From the NCBI GenBank assembly GCA_030141605.1, contig JAQGDQ010001321.1, positions 1-25,000 on the forward strand: a stretch of DNA of 25,000 nt. The letters run 5' to 3'. A program made the position numbers and the translations under genes. The DNA comes from Tubiluchus corallicola (Eukaryota > Priapulida > Priapulimorpha > Priapulimorphida > Tubiluchidae). Below are positions 11,049 to 20,450 of this stretch, in pieces (the stretch's first letter is position 1; each line of letters starts with the position of its first letter). The notes under the pieces were generated by a model. It had not been told where the DNA came from and did not search any database. It worked only from the letters and a program-made list of their open reading frames with translations.

Positions 11049-11229
11049 TTTAATTATTTACAAATCTGTGGTAAATTAAAATTTTGACAAATTGATCTTG
11101 TCATATAGCTTTCTTGGGCAAAGCTTAGAATAGCTAATATGAAAATTTAGATCCCTGGATGTACAGAACCCTCATTACACCGAGATATCTTCTTATATTT
11201 GACCGTAGACCCACTGATATCATTGCAAC

Positions 11230-11496
11230 CAGCATTGCGTGTTAAACATGCAGGTACCAATTCTTGTACAGCAATCAGGAGGATTAAATTGTCTTTTTGT
11301 GTTAGCAAAATCCGCATTTTCCCAGATAAAAATTTGCACAAATACAAAAGCTGGCGAGTATTTCGTACTAGCAGATATGGCAGCAGTGATCATGCAGTCT
11401 TTCACTGCAAGAGAATATACTCATGCTAAACTTGACAAATATAAAGAGAAAGAGGAAACAGTCCTTGTGTGTCTGTTGTCATTATGGACGAGTTAA
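11230..11496 (+). CDS. Unrecognised ORF, possible exon or element remnant
   Basis: Open to a TAA at 11494-11496. From the ATG at 11248 it reads MQVPILVQQSGG, then YFVLADMAAVIMQSF and YTHAKLDKYKEKEE. Composition is protein-like but matches no family I know. Two other frames overlap it on both strands, which weakens the case. It could be an ancient transposon fragment. Confidence 0.2.
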   Translation, partial: QHCVLNMQVPILVQQSGGLNCLFVLAKSAFSQIKICTNTKAGEYFVLADMAAVIMQSFTAREYTHAKLDKYKEKEETVLVCLLSLWTS

Positions 11497-11509
11497 TACT
11501 TTAAGCTTA

Positions 11510-11587
11510 ACCCGGGGGTGATGCAGGTGAATGGGATAAGGTACAGAACCCGGGGGTGGACACAGGTGAATGGGATAAGGTACAGAA
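11510..11587 (+). repeat. Two-copy tandem repeat, about 39 bp
   Basis: ACCCGGGGGTG followed by CAGGTGAATGGGATAAGG and TACAGAA occurs twice in tandem with two small differences. The GC-rich unit stands out from its flanks. Confidence 0.85.
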
Positions 11588-11792
11588 AAATTAGCATGTA
11601 GGCAAACTTATTAAATTTTGCATGAACAGTGGGCGGGCTGTAAACTTAAGTCTCAAATCAGTTTTATGCTTGACCATCCACATTTTGTTGTGTAGATAAT
11701 GTTGTCATCAAATAAATGAAGCTTAAGTAATGGGTCATCTGCATTGCAGTGTATTACTAATTTGCTTTTAAGATAAACCACAACTACAATAG

Positions 11793-12323
11793 AATACAAT
11801 GAATTATTGGCATGCTTCTGTCTCGGAAGACAATGGAATATGCACCAAGAGAGTCCGATCCTTGAACGTCTCCACGGCGCATGCCTGGGCAAGGTGTATG
11901 AAGATCCTGAGTTGCCCAGACCGCAGGAACCCCCTCTCTTCCTCCCTGGTGTAGTCCAAAGGAAAGCGGCGCGATACGTTTTGGCACCAGGTTGGCTGCA
12001 GGAGCTGCTGGAGTCAGTGAGCATGCTGCACTGGTCCGCCTTCGGGGCTCCACTCCTGATTTGGAAGGTTTACTCCTCTACACATGGCCGTTGGGTCACT
12101 TGACCTCCTCCGCCCTCTAGCCGTTGCCTTTATTGTGCAGCTCCTCCGCCTGGTGTCGAGATACAGTGTGGGCATCCCGCAAACCTACAGCACCTGATAT
12201 TGCTAGTAGGTCACCAATCCAAGTACTAACCAGGCTCTACGTTGCTTAACTTCGGTGATCAGACGAGAACCGGCGTTTTCAACGTGATTTGGCCATAATT
12301 TGGTACTAGGTAATACAATGAAT
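11793..12323 (-). mobile_element. 5S rRNA-headed SINE-like retroelement with 12-bp target duplication
   Basis: The 12-mer AATACAATGAAT occurs perfectly at 11793-11804 and 12312-12323 and brackets 507 bp. Read on the minus strand, the element has 11 nt, then a full-length 120-nt 5S rRNA-like head (12300-12181), then a roughly 375-nt GC-rich body, and ends ...GCATGCCAATAA with no poly-A. 5S-headed SINEs are known as SINE3. The head keeps pol III A-box-like GAAGTTAAGCAACG, but its C-box region is diverged. The body is much GC-richer than the flanks and unlike any repeat elsewhere in the window. On the opposite strand it has an open frame of 98 codons (11807-12103) including VQRKAARYV; this may be coincidental or a LINE-derived body. 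Body family not identified. Confidence 0.8.
12181..12300 (-). rRNA. 5S rRNA-like sequence (pseudogene / SINE head)
   Basis: On the minus strand it contains TCTCGTCTGATCACCGAAGT, TTAAGCAACG, GCCTGGTTAGTACTTGGAT and GGTGCTGTAGGTTT in canonical order. Spacing gives exactly 120 nt if GGCC at 12294-12291 is 5S positions 7-10. The 5' GCCTAC is degraded and the region between TGGTGACC and GGTGCTG (CTACTAGCAATATCA) departs from the usual CGCCTGGGAATACC. No T4 terminator follows. A functional single-copy 5S gene is unlikely. Confidence 0.9.
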
Positions 12324-13723
12324 GTTACTTAAGTAAATGTAGATAAGATATATTTATTAAGACAGAATTTTTCACGTATGGGGAAGTCTACGTACGAGAA
12401 TTTAGATCTCGTTTGAGGCCTCCAAAACGTGTTTAAATGCAGCAAAATACGATGACGGCCGGGGCACCCAGACCCCCTAGCAGCCTGGGCGTTCAAATTT
12501 TAACCTCGCCCATGAGTGATTCAATAAACAAACAAAAATTAAGCTTTGAGACACTGAATCGGATAAATGTAATCTGTGATTTGAATTGAAATTTCAGGTT
12601 TATATTTGTTCTATTTTAACAAAACAAAGATATAAAAGGCTGTCGTGAAGCCCACGATTTCGTGATTTTATTTTTTATTTATTATGTCATATTATTACAT
12701 TCTTTTGTTAAAAATTAAAAATCCCACACAAGAAATTTCAGCTATAAAATAAGTCTATGTCTTTATATACAGTCTAAACTTTCATCCTTGAACTAGTGTG
12801 CACAACATTTACCTTCACTGAATTGCTGGCTTCCTTGCTTCATGGAAAAACTTACCTGGGCAGTTGGCTTTCAGAGATCATTGAGTAAGCATGTGACTTA
12901 AACTGAGAGAGCAATGTATAGTGTTGTTAATGATTTATATAAATAAAGCTCACCTGTATTCTACCTATTCTGATGTCTTATGAAGAAAAATGACATATCT
13001 TACTGTTATAAAAAAACTAAGAAAAATATAACAAAAATTTTTTGCACAAAGGAAAACAAAGAAAAATGTGAAAAAGTACAAATGTTTTTATAAACATTTA
13101 AAAGAACGAATGCAAATTTTCAGTTTCATAAAAATGAAAAACTTAGTTTTTTTTCAAAAATTTATAAATTAATTATATTAATTAATTAATGAAATGAGAA
13201 TTATGTTATGCATTTGGCATTAAGCATAGTGCTAATTTTTACTACCACTGCAAAGAAAAATTGACGCGCGGTGGTAGCCCTCATTCACTTGAAAATCGTG
13301 ACGTAACTGGTGGACTTTGTGACATTTCGTATCGTGGCGTTCCGTAAGCGCATGCCACTTAAGCTAATTTAAACTTCTGCACTGCTTGCTTGATGTTAAT
13401 GCAGAAATATAACAAAATTAATTTTTTGTGACAACTTATTGTACCTTTAACGGAAATTGACACAGCGCTGCTTTTCTTCAATCGATCAATGACGTCACTG
13501 GTGGAAGAATGGACGTTGAAAATAGAAGCGTCCAAGCGTGAAGTGATCGCGACTTTAAAGTGATTTTACTAATTACAGAAGCCGCTTGCCGCACTTTTAT
13601 TACTAAATCCTTCTAACATTTTTTACGAATTTTAAAGCAAACTTCAAAAAAGCTTGACCTTTCCTTTAAATCTGGACTCATGCTTTGTGCAGACGGCTTC
13701 GTTTTTCTTTATTTAAAATAAGT
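12324..13723. other. 1.4-kb intergenic stretch, no gene recognised
   Basis: Includes a GC-richer patch at 12455-12520 (GACGGCCGGGGCACCCAGAC ... CTGGGCG) of unknown nature, strongly A/T-rich DNA at 12960-13200, and CpG-containing sequence at 13260-13560 with a consensus CRE-like TGACGTCA (about 13490). No open frame of note. Confidence 0.4.
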
Positions 13724-14156
13724 TTAACCCTTTCATACCCGTTGTATCCCGTGGGATACGAGAATATTTTCTGCCCTTAAAATTAATAACATTATAAAAC
13801 TGACAGTTATTTGATCAGTTAGTAGTTATTTTGATTTAAGCTAATAACAATAGACTAAAATGGTGATAAAATGGCAAACTAGAAAATCTACATAGCATAA
13901 AAAACTGTGCAAGGTACAGTACTTTAGAGACGACTTTGTACAGATCAGCATAGCATGCATACTAAATGTCTTAAATACTTTAAAAAATTATCAGCAGTAG
14001 CAAAATGAAGCACATTTTATGCTTCCATTGAATCCCAATGTATCCCGTGGGATACAGGCTATATTTAGCACGCGGGCACAGGTAGAAAAAAATAATTATT
14101 ATGTGTAAACAAGATGGACATACTAAACAAAAGTGGCTTGGGACTGAAAGGGTTAA
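13724..14156 (+). mobile_element. piggyBac-type MITE, copy 4 (433 bp, long form)
   Basis: TTAA at 13724-13727 and 14153-14156, with termini CCCTTTCATACCC and GGGACTGAAAGGG. The perfect 16-mer GTATCCCGTGGGATAC is present twice: beside the left end (about 13743) and internally (about 14040). It is the best preserved copy and a good proxy for the consensus. Confidence 0.92.
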
Positions 14157-14812
14157 GTAAAATTTTGTATAGGTCAATCTCACATAAGTCTATAAGAATT
14201 TATAATATAAGAAATCTACATATATAGTAAAAGAAATAAATTTTATTTCACTTTCTTACTATAAACAAGTTGTGAATATATGTGTTCATGTAGAATTTGC
14301 TCGTGATTTGACAATACAGCTATTGCTCAGTTGAAAACATTCCTAATTTTACCTCTCGAAAAATAAGAAAGTTTTTCAGAAAAAACACGGATCACATTTC
14401 GCTCGAGCTCCCGTCTTGCAACGTCTAAAAATCGAAAAAACTCGCGGAGCACTGAACCGGTTACACGGAACAGTGGGAACCCCTTTTCCGACACCTTCTC
14501 CTCGGGGGTCCTTTCTCCAATTTCATTAACGTCTCACCAGTGAACTTCAAGCTTACTCTTCGTGTTGCTGATGCTGTAGGAAAAGCATGCAATACGAGGG
14601 CATTTTGCGCCAAATTGTGCTAATTTAAGCCAATATGGCGCACTCTAGGCTACACTCACGCGTCTTCACTCTTGGATCAACCTTCCCCGGCAGACTGGGC
14701 AAGAGGCAACCGATTTTATCTCCTCTTGGCATCTCTTCCAGTCTGTTTTCTAAACAGGGCTTATCGCAGGACGATCAAAGCGTGGCAGGAATTGATGACA
14801 GTAATCGAGAAC
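14157..14812. other. Intergenic; moderately GC-rich unique-looking block 14395-14700
   Basis: No RNA gene or convincing ORF. The plus frames at 14635-14968 overlap the start of a minisatellite and are probably not coding. Confidence 0.35.
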
Positions 14813-15376
14813 AATATGGGGAATCTTGAGAACGGGTGTATCGATACGGGAAATCTTGAGACGGATATTGATGGCTTATTAGCTGGTCGATCAAGGCGGA
14901 GGTCGAAGCATTCTTGCATAATATGGGGAATCTTGGGAGCTGGTATTGATGGCATATTTGCTGGTTGATGAAGGCAGAGGTCGAAGTATTCTCGCAACAA
15001 TATGGGGAATCTTAAGAATGGGTATTAATGGCTTATGAATCTAGCTGGTTGATAAAGGTGAAGGTTGAAGGATTTTTGCAGTAATATGGGACATCTTGAA
15101 AATGGGTATTGATGGTTTATGAGCCTACCTGGTTAATTAAGTTGGAGATTTAAGCATTCTTGCAGTAATATGGGATATCTTGAACACTAGTATTGACGGC
15201 TTGTTAGCTGGTTAATCAAACCAGAGATTAAAGCATTCTTGAAGTAATGTGGGAAATCTTGAAAATGAGCATTGATGAATTATTAGCCGGCAAATGAATC
15301 TAGAGGTTGAAGTACTCTCGCAGTAATATGGGGAATCTTAAATACTGGTATTGGTGGCTTATTAGCTGGTTGAAGT
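14813..15376 (+). repeat. Diverged minisatellite, about 7 units of 79-84 bp
   Basis: AATATGGGGAATCTTG-type starts occur at 14813, 14920, 14999, 15083, 15167, 15246 and 15325. Each is followed by GGTATTGATGGCTTATTAGC and CTGGTTGAT-like words. The first interval is 107 bp because of an internal partial duplication. Units differ by many substitutions, so the array is old. Confidence 0.9.
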
Positions 15377-15642
15377 TTTACGCATAGCAATACGGATTTA
15401 AATAAAAGTTTTACTGAGTTTAATCGCTTCAGTTTTCAAACAAAAATTTTCAAAGACCACGTCAGCAGATGTTAATACGTACAATGTTCATTCTAGAATC
15501 CTGGGTTCAAATCTTTTTCTTGGATTATTTTTTATTATTAGATACCACGAATTTTTTTACATTTTGCGCGTTTTGAAAAGTTGCGCAATATTTGCTTGTT
15601 TTGAAAAATGTAGCTAGTATGTAATTTAGAAAGAATAACAAC

Positions 15643-15800
15643 GATAATGACAATAATAATGACAATGATGATGATGACGATAATAATAATGATGATGATA
15701 ATGATAATAATAATAACAACAACAACAACAACAACAACAACAATAATAATAATAATAATAATAATAATGATAATAATAATAATAATAATAATAATAATCA
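15643..15800. repeat. Compound AAT/GAT/AAC trinucleotide array
   Basis: Blocks of GAT/AAT, then (AAC)n about 15714-15742, then (AAT)n. The ORFs in both directions are artefacts. It is preceded by TGTAATTTAGAAAGAATAA, which resembles an element tail. Confidence 0.95.
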
Positions 15801-15929
15801 TTCATATTATCATTCATTTCGTCTTGCCAAAAATTAATTTACCAATTATTGAGTAGCAGGTTAAGACGGAAATGGTTTTTCAAATTAATCAAATGATGCA
15901 TGGACATTGTTAAAAGCCCTAACCTTTGA

Positions 15930-16225
15930 AGAAACTCATAAGTTTCTTATGCAAAAAATTATTAGAACAGCAGATTTTTATCGAGTTTTAAACCGCTCTG
16001 CAAAAAGCAGAACAGTTGCAAAAATACGTAATCATAATAATACGTTAAATAACTTCAATGTTTAGTGTGTGCTTGAGGCTGCCAGTTTGCTACTTATACG
16101 ATATTGCTAGAAAACTGTTTGTGGTGTATTGACGCATCACCGCTCTACAAATTTTTAAAAGCCAGTTTGCTACTTATACGATGTTGCTGGGAAACTGTTT
16201 GTGGTGTATTGATGCATCACCCGCT
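15930..16225 (+). repeat. Dispersed repeat family V, copy A (two internal units)
   Basis: An upstream box (CTCTGCAAAAAGCAGAACAGTT, about 15996-16017) is followed by two tandem units of 80 bp starting at 16081 and 16161, each with GTTTGTGGTGTATTGA and GCATCAC. The same two-box order is seen at 17950-18410 and 18590-18890. Probably a non-autonomous element with a variable internal tandem. Confidence 0.65.
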
Positions 16226-16438
16226 AAGGTGCCAAATTCTAGATATAATTATTTAATTTCTAAGTCTAGCATAAGTAATAACTTCATACATGCATATGTG
16301 ATTGCAATTGCTTAAGTTTACAACACTTTAGTTAAGTGAAATGAATTTCTTGAGTTATTTTCATGCAAAAATGATTCATTCAGGACACGGAAATGTCTTC
16401 CTGCAATAAAACCTTTCTCTTTTCCTGGCTTTCTAATG

Positions 16439-16545
16439 GCGCGTTCAGACTAGCGAGAGTTTTCTCTCTGACTACCATGTTTAGAAGTAAGTTGTAGCAA
16501 GTTTTGAACACGTATGTGAGAAAAAACTCCTTAGACTGAACGCGC
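16439..16545. mobile_element. Small MITE-like element with about 29-bp inverted ends
   Basis: GCGCGTTCAGACTAGCGAGA from 16439 pairs with the reverse complement of the segment ending at 16545 (GCGCGTTCAGTCTAAGGAG). The similarity continues through AGTTTTCTC / AGTTTTTTCTC. The element is 107 bp and AT-rich in the middle. The target duplication is not clear, so the superfamily is unassigned. Confidence 0.65.
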
Positions 16546-16734
16546 TGTAAGGTACAACATTTCAAGGACGTTCAAGAAAAAATTAGAAATTGTTTGCGTA
16601 GCAAATTGGAAACTCGAAATTAACAGGCCAATCACAAAAAATAATGAAGGAAATAAATTACTGAAAATTTAAACTTGAGTTTGAGCTTGAAAATTATTTG
16701 ATAGCGCAGAAAATCTTAAGAAAGGCTGAAATAA

Positions 16735-16875
16735 GCTTTTGCAAAATTCTGGATTAATTCACGTACCAAAACTAGTGAAACAGGAAGGTATCATAAACCA
16801 GGAAAGCTTCCTGTTAATAAACAACTTTGCACGTTTTGCAAAGAATCAAGTATTGAAGATGAGCAACATTTTTAA
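16735..16875 (+). pseudogene. LINE ORF2 C-terminal fragment (zinc-knuckle region)
   Basis: Open from a TAA at 16732-16734 to a TAA at 16873-16875. It reads NSRTKTSETGRYHKP, then LCTFCKESSIEDEQHF. The GRYxKP then CxxC then (I/V)EDExHF arrangement is the conserved C-terminal zinc-knuckle region of many invertebrate LINE reverse transcriptases, where the family normally continues HFL..C. Here a stop falls straight after HF. Upstream RT domains are missing, so it is 5'-truncated. About 17185-17235, in another frame, reads ARSKDLEILTIVSNLINVL, like the SxxxxxIxxxxxFIxxxF end of the same proteins. Confidence 0.7.
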
Positions 16876-16890
16876 TGAATTACATTAGAT

Positions 16891-17150
16891 GTACCTATTT
16901 TACTATATGTAACTATTTTACTAATGTACCTATTTTACTATATGTAACTATTTTACTAATGTACCTATTTTACTATATGTACCTATTTTACTATATGTAA
17001 CTATTTTACTAATGTACCTATTTTACTATATGTACCTATTTTTCTATATGTATCTATTTTACTAATGTACCTATTTTACTAATGTACCTATTTTACTAAT
17101 GTACCTATTTTACTAATGTACCTATTTTACTAATGTACCTATTTTACTAA
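16891..17150 (+). repeat. Minisatellite of GTACCTATTTTACTAAT-type 17-18-bp units
   Basis: About 15 units alternating GTACCTATTTTACTAAT and GTAACTATTTTACTATAT-type variants. The last six units (about 17048-17150) are nearly identical at a 17-bp period. The array lies between the EDEQHF and SKDLEIL parts of a LINE remnant. Confidence 0.93.
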
Positions 17151-17456
17151 TATAAACAATGTTGACAAATATTTATTTTCGGCAAGGAGCAAAGATCTAG
17201 AAATACTAACAATTGTTTCTAATCTAATAAATGTTTTGTAAACAAAAAGCTATAGAATTTTGTATTTATAAAACTGGATTGTTAATGTTAACATAGTTGT
17301 CAATTTTAGTGTGTTGAATCTGCATGTGAAGTTGGGTTTATGATATACATCAGTATTTCATGTTGTTTTTCGTATGGTAACGTGCTATACATTATTGTTA
17401 ACATATATGTTATTTGTTTTTTCTGATACTTCGTAACTAGTGATCGTATAATTTTG

Positions 17457-17901
17457 TTAACCCTTTCAGTGCCAAATTATTTTTTTAATAAGGCTTGGTA
17501 CTTTTGTTCAGTATGTCCATCTTGGTTACACATAATAATTATTTGTTTCTACCTGTGCCCGTGTGCTAAATATAGCCTGTATCCCACGGGATACATTGGA
17601 ATTCAATGGAAGCATAAAATCTGCTTCATTTTGCAACTGCTGATAATTTTTTAAAGTATTTAAGACATTTAGTATGCATGCTATGCTGATCTGTACAAAG
17701 TTGTCTCTAAACTACTGTACCTTGCGCAGTTTTTTATACTATGTAGATTTTCTAGTTTGCCATTTTATCACCATTTTTAGTCTATTATTATTGGCTTAAA
17801 TCAAAATAACTATTAACAGATCAAATAACTGTCAGTTTTAAAATTTTATTAATTTTAAAGGCAGAGAATATTCTCGTATCCCACGGGTATGAAAGAGTTA
17901 A
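17457..17901 (-). mobile_element. piggyBac-type MITE, copy 5 (445 bp, long form)
   Basis: TTAA at 17457-17460 and 17898-17901, with ends CCCTTTCAGTGCC and (reverse-complemented) CTCTTTCATACCC. It carries the internal GTATCCCACGGGATAC near-palindrome at about 17579. At the far end the palindrome is collapsed to GTATCCCACGGGTATGAAAG by a short deletion. Orientation matches copy 1 and is opposite to copies 2-4. Confidence 0.9.
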
Positions 17902-17949
17902 AGTACTTTCACGCAATATATTATAAAGTCACAGGGACTCATTACTCTG

Positions 17950-18410
17950 CTTTTGCGTAAATTTTATGTAAAAATAAGAGATTTTTATTGAGTTAAGCTG
18001 CTCTGTATGCAAACAGAACAGTTGACAAAAATAAACAGGTAAGCGAAATGCTTTTTAACGGTAAGTCGTCCGTTACGTTTACCGAGATTTCTTTTATATA
18101 ATCGGCTGAAGTAACTGCCTGTGGTGTGTTAACGTGTCATGTAGTTTCAAGTATAAAGTTGTGATGGCTGAAGTAACTGCCTGTGGTGTGTTAACATGTC
18201 ATGTAGTTTCAAGTATAAAGTTGTGATGGCTGAAGTAACTGCCTGTGGTGTGTTAACATGTCGCTTAGTTTCAAGTATAAAGTTGTGATAATCCTGGCAA
18301 AGAATTTAGTCATACCTGAATTATAATTATGCGAGAATAAATAAATAAACAAAAGAAACAAATAAATAAATAAATATGATTTATGATTTATTTGGTACAA
18401 AAACGTACAG
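17950..18410 (+). repeat. Dispersed repeat family V, copy B (three internal 62-bp units)
   Basis: The upstream box CTCTGTATGCAAACAGAACAGTT (about 18000-18023) is followed by three units of exactly 62 bp starting at 18104, 18166 and 18228, each GGCTGAAGTAACTGCC through AAGTTGTGAT. Then come TTATAATTATGCGAGAATAA and an (AAAT/AAAC)n tail to about 18375. The 3' half is inverted at 19378-19565. Confidence 0.8.
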
Positions 18411-18589
18411 TATTATTGCAATCAACTGACAGACATCAAAAAAGTGTGCCTCATGTTACAGTATATTTTAATGATAAACAAATACAAAAAATATTAATAA
18501 ATAAGTAGAATGTAAATTAATTAATGCATAATCAAGAAATAACTTCACATCAGGACAGCGATGACTGTTAATGGCGATGACAATTATGA

Positions 18590-18955
18590 TGAATGCAATG
18601 ACAAATTTCTAATATTACAAGAAACTTGTAAGTTATATAAACTGACACATTTTTTATAAGTTTAAACTGCGCTATGTACAAAACAGAACAGTTCCTAACA
18701 TGAACTTTGACATTATAATGGCGAAGCGTTATGCTGAGCAGATAATTGTGCAAAATTCTTACTTGTAGAACGCTGTGAGATAACTGCTTGTGGTGTGTTG
18801 GCATACTAAGTAGTTTGGACGTGTAATGATCATCCTAGCAGTGAGCTTATAATCATAACCGAATAATTATGCGAAAATAACAAAGTAAATAGACAAAAAT
18901 AAACAGGTACATAAATAAATAGACAAACAAATAAATAAATAATTACATAATTTAT
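18590..18955 (+). repeat. Dispersed repeat family V, copy C (one internal unit)
   Basis: Box ATGTACAAAACAGAACAGTT (about 18673-18692), a single unit AACTGCTTGTGGTGTGTTGG (about 18783), then CGAATAATTATGCGAAAATAA and an (AAAT/AAAC) tail. It is more diverged than copy B. Confidence 0.65.
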
Positions 18956-19377
18956 TCATAAACAAGTAATACGATATAATAGAGATGTAATGGCATATAC
19001 AATCCATGCAGTTAAATGGCACGGGAACGTCATATTCACGACCAGTAAGAGATCACAAGTCAAACCTCTGCAACAGAATTAAGAACAATGTTTAAAATCT
19101 CAATTTTACAAGCACATAAAGACTTCTACACAATCTTATTCTTACATAAACACATCAATAAATTAACACGTCCATCATCAAAAAAAAGCTTCCACTCCTC
19201 TTGGAGGCAACATTAAACCCAAGAACACACAATATTAAACAAACACGCACTAGTAACAAATACGGCAACAATTCTGTCACTAAACAACGAGTTTCTACGT
19301 GTTCAAATCAAAACTAAAAATACATGCATTAAATCGTTTTGAAAACCCTACATACGTTAATGATAATATATATTCAT
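18956..19377. other. AT-rich stretch between inverted family-V copies
   Basis: No gene, RNA or repeat recognised. It forms part of the spacer of the inverted pair 18160-18407 / 19378-19565. Confidence 0.4.
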
Positions 19378-19570
19378 CCGTTTTTGTACCAAATAAATCA
19401 TAAATCACATTTATTTATTTATTTGTTTCTTTTGTGTATTTTTTTATTCTCGCATAATTATATTTCAGGTATGACTAAATTCTTTGCCAGGATTATCACA
19501 ACTTTATACTTGAAACTAAGCGACATGTTAACACACCACAGGCAGTTACTTCAGCCATCACAACTTATAT
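19378..19570 (-). repeat. Dispersed repeat family V, copy D (inverted)
   Basis: Nearly identical to the reverse complement of 18228-18407, including CGTTTTTGTACCAAATAAATC, the tetranucleotide tail, the ATAATTATGCGAG block and CCACAGGCAGTTACTTCAGCC. It continues about 10 bp into a further 62-bp unit and stops at a (TA)n tract. Confidence 0.85.
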
Positions 19571-20094
19571 ATATATATTCCGGTCCCTACACATAACTGA
19601 CATTGCAAAAGTTGAATTCTGGCTTGCAATGTGGTGTGCACTGACTGTCGCTGAACATAAAAAAATTAATAGCCGTTAAATCACATTAACTGATTCTCTC
19701 ATTACATCGCCTCCCAGCCAATTAGGGGCGCCTAATTCATGACAGATAGAATTTGTTTTTAGAAATTTGGCTATTCCCCCGGAAGCTGAATCGGCGCTCT
19801 GCTTTGTACTGCCTACTGAAACCGAATCGGCGCTCCGCTTTGTAGTGCTTTGTGAACAACACCGCCCCCTTTATTTCGCTCTAACGATTGTTTACCCAAC
19901 CAATAGTGAATACATATCATATCATATATAAATAATTATCTGTGTATGTGTGAAATATGGTCTAGGTAAGAGGAGGAATGTGCCGCCGAGTGTAAGAGCA
20001 AAATCTCACAGAAATATGATCCCGCCAAGTTTTTCATTGGTGAAACTTTGAGCTGAGTAAACCGTTTCCATAAGACGGGTTAGTTTGACTTATT
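19571..20094. other. Unique-looking region with a GC-containing direct repeat
   Basis: Around 19785-19850 the block GAATCGGCGCTCYGCTTTGTA occurs twice, about 38 bp apart. Nearby are TTAGGGGCGCCTAA (about 19721) and AACCAATAG (about 19898). This could be regulatory or an element remnant. No gene seen. Confidence 0.3.
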
Positions 20095-20428
<334 letters not shown>

Positions 20429-20450
20429 ACTTTATACACTATTTACAAGA

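Noticed and set aside
10554-11087. 177-codon frame of Met, Ile and Thr runs
   Set aside because: Pure artefact of the compound trinucleotide array; the opposite strand is open for the same reason.
11653-12103. Overlapping ORFs on both strands in the 5S element body as host genes
   Set aside because: GC-rich sequence opens frames in several registers; they run out of the element or into its boundary and have no start context or recognisable domain.
12181-12300. Functional 5S rRNA gene
   Set aside because: The 5' end and C-box region are degraded, no T-run terminator follows, and the sequence lies inside a unit with its own target duplication.
13489-13498. CRE-like TGACGTCA as a promoter
   Set aside because: A single 8-mer without any gene or start signal nearby.
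14635-15000. Small overlapping ORFs on both strands
   Set aside because: They cover the first minisatellite units, and no frame persists through the later units.
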